Source: Lumnitzera littorea (lineage: Eukaryota > Streptophyta > Magnoliopsida > Myrtales > Combretaceae). From it: a stretch of DNA of 64,000 nucleotides. The stretch covers positions 69,638,678-69,702,677 of the forward strand of contig JAMXBB010000007.1 in assembly GCA_024138015.1 (NCBI GenBank). The letters are read 5' to 3'. Under the pieces are notes generated by a model. The model did not search any database, was not told where the DNA came from, and saw only the letters and a program-made list of their open reading frames with translations. Shown piece by piece: positions 60,381 to 64,000 of this stretch. Numbering within the stretch: position 1 is the first letter of the stretch; the number at the start of each line of letters is the position of its first letter. The translations under genes were made by a program, and so were the position numbers.

Positions 60381-60517
60381 GAGAGGACTTGCTTTATTGT
60401 GCCTATAAGGCCTTGGTAAATTTTGATAGCGAGAGGACTCGCTTTCTTGTACTTATAAGGCCTTGGTTAATTTTGGTTGTGAGAGGACTTGCAAGTTTAT
60501 GCCCGAGGGGCCTTGGA
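60381..60517 (+). repeat. 50-bp tandem repeat inside the solo LTR
   Basis: GAGAGGACTTGCTTTATTGT...AAGGCCTTGG units start at 60381, 60431 and 60481, period exactly 50 bp, about 2.7 copies. It lies in the G/C-richer, transcribed-side part of the LTR. Confidence 0.85.
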
Positions 60518-61748
60518 GGGTGGATGTCCTAGTTTGGAATCCCTCTATTTAGATTAAAACTCTTTTCTCGACTAGAGTAATAGTCGAGTTTTGCCTAGAG
60601 GGGTGGTGCCCCTAGGTAGCCTCATGCGGGTAAGCTGAGGTGCTCTGTGCGGGTAAGTACAGGGGATAATTGAAGTATAGACGACATAATTCTACACTTT
60701 CCATAGTTCCGAACTCTTATGGATGTGTTGCTTGCATTCATCGCGCATATATTCATGTTGTATGTAGATAACTTACCTGCATATATGATGATAATTTGTG
60801 AAAACTTGCTTGACCAGTAATGGTGAGGAATGAACTCACTGAGCTGTTATATGCTCACTCCCTCATAGTTTCTCTTACAGGTTTACTTACATTAGGATTG
60901 AGATAAGTCTCGAGTACCGAGTATGAGATGAAGATATGTATCTTAGTATTAGGAATAGTTGAGTACTCTTTAGATGATACATAAACAATCTTTGTTGATA
61001 ATTTAATTTTTCTTGTATTTCTTTTGTAATATTGGTATATCCTATCTTATTATTTGGTAGGGGATATTGATTCTCTGCGGTTCTAAGGAACTGTGGGATA
61101 TCGGACATCTATAGTTATTTATATTTGTATTTTATAGTAAATTAATTACTTAAAAATCAATAATCTTAGTGATTAATCATTTAGAGTCTTGTAATTTTTG
61201 ACTTGCAAGGAGATTTTCATATCATGGGTGCACACCTGTTATGGAAATTTTAGGTAATCCTACTAGGCTCCTTGTAGGGTCTTAACAGCATTTGCTTGTA
61301 TATGTATTGCATCTAACTAATTTAGTTAATGACCCTGTTTACTCTTGATGTATATTTTTAAGTGTTCATCTCAATTTACTAGGTAGTTGGTTGCTCACAT
61401 CTCTTTAAATGTTGCAGGATTTAGCTAGGAAGTGACTTATAATTACTTTAAAGCTAGTAACTACTGGATCTTAGGAAGTAAGGATATAACTTGTGAATTG
61501 GTCACTCTCTTGGAGTTTGAGTCTTAACTTTAAATAGTTTAATATCAATTTATGTATTTCTTAAGTAAAGTATGATTAGGTTCCTAAATTTTATAAACAT
61601 ATTTAGATTATTTAAATCTTAGAAGTAAATTATATTTGGTAATTGAAGTTTGAGGTCAAAGGATAGAGAATAAAGTTTGGAAAATGTTATCATTGGTTGC
61701 AAAGGCATATATGTATATGCATTAGAAGAACAAAATGTGGACATTACG

Positions 61749-62283
61749 TAAGATTCCTCATTTGGTCGACGTAAGGATTAAAAAAAATAATAATAAATAA
61801 ATAAATATATATATACATTTATAGGTTCATTTTAGAATGTTTTTGGGCTTGCTTATTTATTTATTTTTTTTCAAGGGAGCAAGATTTAGAAAAAAAAAAT
61901 CAATAAAGATCAAGATCGCAATGCTATATGGGAGTCCACCCAATTAGACAGATAATGTGCATATTTGAAAAAGATTCAACTTAGGGAAAACCATATAGTA
62001 TATTAGATTTATTTAATAATGTCGCCATATGGGCAACGTTGTGTCAAAATGCCTAAAACAATGTGCAATTGAATTATGCTGCAAACTTGTGCATTGCGAT
62101 ATAAAATAAATAAATTTGCAATGCTGGCACTAAACTAAACGAAGTCTTCAATCATGTAAGCACACTTAGCAGCAGTACGACTCTTTATGATGCGTGAGTG
62201 CTAAGTAGCAACCGAGCTATTCAAATAGCAATTGATGCCTAAAATACTTAGATTTTATCCAAGAATTTTGGATAGAGGGCAAA
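61749..62283 (+). other. 3' internal remnant of the Tat element
   Basis: Non-coding in all frames. An A+T microsatellite ('aataataataaataaataaat' type) covers 61780-61815. The end at 62262-62283 ('ttggatagagggcaaa') is in the position of the polypurine tract and is weakly purine-rich. Confidence 0.5.
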
Positions 62284-62943
62284 TGTAAAGAGCTAATTTT
62301 GTATTAAGCTAAGCCTATTGTCACTTTATTATTTATTTGGGCTTAACTTTTTGGGCTAAGTGATAAGGCCCATAGAGTCCAATTCCTATTTGGGATAATT
62401 TAAGGAGATTTAGCTTAGTGGGCTTAATGTAGGGAATGTTTGATCGGTTTAACCGCTCTTAACCTCTCTTGAGTAGGCTCACACACTTAACAAGATAGGC
62501 TATTAGCCTTGGGCCCATAGTAAACTCATTAGGATAACCTTGAACGATCAAGTTTAATCTTGGTTGTTGATTATTAGTATAATCTGATTGTTGTTATTAA
62601 ACCCAAGAGTCTATAAATACCTTGCTATGCTTTTTTCAATAGTCACTTTAAAAGCTCTAGAGATCAAAGAAACAACATTATCTTGCGGATTCTTTGCTCT
62701 CAAAGATCAAAACCACTCTCAAGTGAAGAACAATTCAATACTCAAGAATAGTGAGGTTGATGCTCAGTAGATTTCTCACTTTGTCACAAGTATGCTTGAG
62801 CTACTAAGATTGTCAGTTTCTCCTCCTAACCATTTTTCTCTAAGTTCTCCTTGTAAGTGCCATTTATATGTTACTCCTCTAAGGTCAATGTAACTTTCAC
62901 ATATATTCCACGTAATAGTACTAATTAGAACCTTACATTTACA
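62284..62943 (+). repeat. 3' LTR of the Tat-type element
   Basis: 660 bp from TGTAAAGAGCTAATTT to CATTTACA, then the duplicated CTATG. A 'tctataaatacc' TATA-like phrase at about 62611-62622 is better preserved than in the 5' LTR ('tctattctagcc'). A 60-codon frame at 62588-62770 is an LTR by-product. Confidence 0.85.
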
Positions 62944-62948
62944 CTATG

Positions 62949-64000
62949 TAAGCTTCTTGAATGAACTTTTACCTTAGGGACGAGGATAAAATACCTTAGA
63001 AAATATATTAAAAGCAAGGTCACTTTAGCCATTCTCCTTTATCCAGTTCTTTATTAAGTCACTATAATTGAACACTTTATATGTTTATAAAACCAACTTC
63101 AAAACAAAAGCACACCATTTAAAACAAAACCTGCCTCTCCTTTCCTTTGCATAATTGGTCCAAAAGAAGAGGATTAGTTTTCCTTTTTGTGCCTTGTGAG
63201 TGCCCTTTCTCTCTATGCTTAGGAAAAGCTTGTTTTCTCTTAATTGAAGGTAAGTTTTCTCTTCTTGCTCTAGTCTTAACTATTTTTATTTTCAAGTGGT
63301 GAAGCCTAATTAAGATTCTTGTTATTTAAGAATAGTATACTATGGTAGGCGAAAGAGTAGCTGTATAAAGTTCAACAAGTGGTGGTTTCAATTAAATTTT
63401 TGTGTTCTATTTTAAGGTTATCAAACTCACAAATTACTTAAACTTGGAATGAATACAATCTGTAGAGTCATATGTTTGTAGAAAAATACATTTAAACTCA
63501 TTATTTACCAATACTCTAAAATAAGTGATTTTGCATTTGTTTTTACTAGAACAGGTCTCATAAAATCATAAACTTATAAAATTGTACAAGTGAACTTGTC
63601 ATTGAAATAACTATCATGTATTGAAGGAAATCTCTAATTAAAATTTATCAGTTGTTGAAGGAAATTTATAAATAAAGCGAAAATGTGGAAGTTGGTCATC
63701 TTGTGTTGTGGGATATGATTGTGATGAGTACTAAATAAAGTTGCTAATCTTATAATTTTTAGTTTCACTTTAAGATTTGATCACAATTATAGTTTGGATA
63801 GATTAAGTCATAAGCTATTATTTGAGGAAATTCTATAAAATTCTTAATGTTTAATTTGTTTAATATTGGAATTAAAGTTATAAATTCATGTTGAATAGAG
63901 TAAATTTCATGTAAGTTGTTGACCTTTTTGGCTAGTTCATTGAATTAAGGTTAATATTAATAAAGAATTGCATTTGGAAGTGTTTAGGGTTGTTTCTTGA
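62949..64000. other. Downstream flank; probable end of the chromovirus
   Basis: 62949-63000 ('aacttttaccttagggacgagg') fits the short tail after a chromodomain in Tekay-type pol. A pyrimidine-rich segment at 63130-63270 followed by 'gaaggtaagttttctc' resembles an LTR leader or an exon-intron junction. No LTR boundary, ORF or host gene could be supported before the window ends. Confidence 0.35.

Larger units (their letters stand above)
57646..61287 (+). mobile_element. Solo LTR (3,642 bp) related to family A
   Basis: It runs from TGTAAACCTCGCGAATTTAA to GGGTCTTAACA with a perfect duplication GCATT (57641-57645 and 61288-61292). The host LTR reads through on either side, confirming insertion. 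The 5' end aligns with the 4,988-bp LTR (TGTAGACTCTGTAAATTTAA) and so does the last 300 bp ('gattctctgcggttctaagg', 'tttgacttgcaaggagatt'). A TATA box (TATAAATA, 58315-58322) precedes a pyrimidine-rich leader (58540-58760). 58940-59290 is rich in (TATG/CATA) microsatellite-like text. It is an LTR only; no coding is found. Confidence 0.9.
55044..61748 (+). mobile_element. Family C LTR nested in the Tat element, itself interrupted
   Basis: This is the plus-strand counterpart of 8710-11614. It starts TGTACTTATAAGCCCC, has a TATA box (TATAAATT, 55633-55640), a leader with 'ccaccaccagatgg', the A+T-rich block, and the conserved 'gcaacccattgagg ... taagcctaggtttggt' block at 57340-57545. It is interrupted at 57645 by the solo LTR and resumes at 61288 ('gcatttgcttgtatatg'), ending near 61748 (TGTGGACATTAC). 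Without the insert it is about 3.06 kb, close to the 2.9 kb of the other copy. I could not confirm a target duplication for its outer ends. Confidence 0.72.
54029..62943 (+). mobile_element. Tat-type Ty3/gypsy element with two LTRs and nested insertions
   Basis: Perfect 5-bp duplication CTATG flanks the element (54024-54028 and 62944-62948). LTRs at 54029-54664 and 62284-62943 match over their whole length. Directly after the 5' LTR is a primer site of the TGGCgACTC type, and 42 bp later an ATG opens a short gag-like frame. Without the nested LTRs the internal region is only about 0.9 kb (54665-55043 and 61749-62283), so pol is missing: a non-autonomous or internally deleted member. It inserted at the end of the chromovirus chromodomain. 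LTR-to-LTR divergence (perhaps 15-20% by eye) indicates an old insertion. Confidence 0.88.

Overview
The window is a gene-poor, strongly A+T-rich stretch of a flowering-plant nuclear genome, filled with decayed LTR retrotransposons. The plant assignment rests on recognisable Ty3/gypsy (Tekay/Del-like chromovirus and Tat-like) and Ty1/copia coding relics, long TG...CA LTRs with plant-type TATA boxes and pyrimidine-rich leaders, and a PIF/Harbinger-associated SANT-type pseudogene. I found no intact host gene, no tRNA or rRNA gene, no CRISPR array and no bacterial-type gene. Species cannot be named from the sequence.

Layout. 1-1738 is the 5' part of a giant LTR on the minus strand (family A), lying in the 3' part of another LTR (1739-3043), next to a truncated minus-strand LTR of family C (3044-5092). 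6758-7680 holds a short copia LTR with primer site and gag relic. 8710-11614 is a nearly complete minus-strand family C LTR, abutting part of a plus-strand one. 15330-17165 is a dead copia pol, cut by a Tat-type LTR (17183) with a dead gag (18270-18990) and a 34-bp minisatellite (19280-19583). 22169-23055 carries two 400-bp copies that look identical, with tRNA-like A/B boxes, joined at the only N in the window. 23901-25230 is a Harbinger ORF1/NAM-associated-type pseudogene, followed by a minus-strand copia element (25390-29558) that keeps its LTR, leader, gag and protease start. 32205-33520 is a tandem array of roughly 500-bp units.

34292-39279 is a solo LTR of 4,988 bp with a perfect target duplication (GGAAT). 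Beside it lies a 4.6-kb array of degenerate ~60-bp monomers (39560-44200) that changes orientation and shows a higher-order period of about 1.0-1.25 kb.

49830-62948 is a four-level nest. A chromovirus integrase/chromodomain relic is split by a solo LTR (50264-53032, near-perfect TSD) and by a Tat-type element (54029-62943, TSD CTATG). That element contains a family C LTR (55044-61748), which contains a solo LTR (57646-61287, TSD GCATT) related to family A.

Nothing here acts as a working pathway. The window records repeated insertion, LTR-LTR recombination to solo LTRs, and decay, as expected of pericentromeric or other low-recombination chromatin (inference). The best candidates for new biology are the inverted 60-bp array, the very large LTR family and its internal ~419-bp tandem repeats. 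Coordinates without a target duplication are approximate, and all similarity calls were made by eye.
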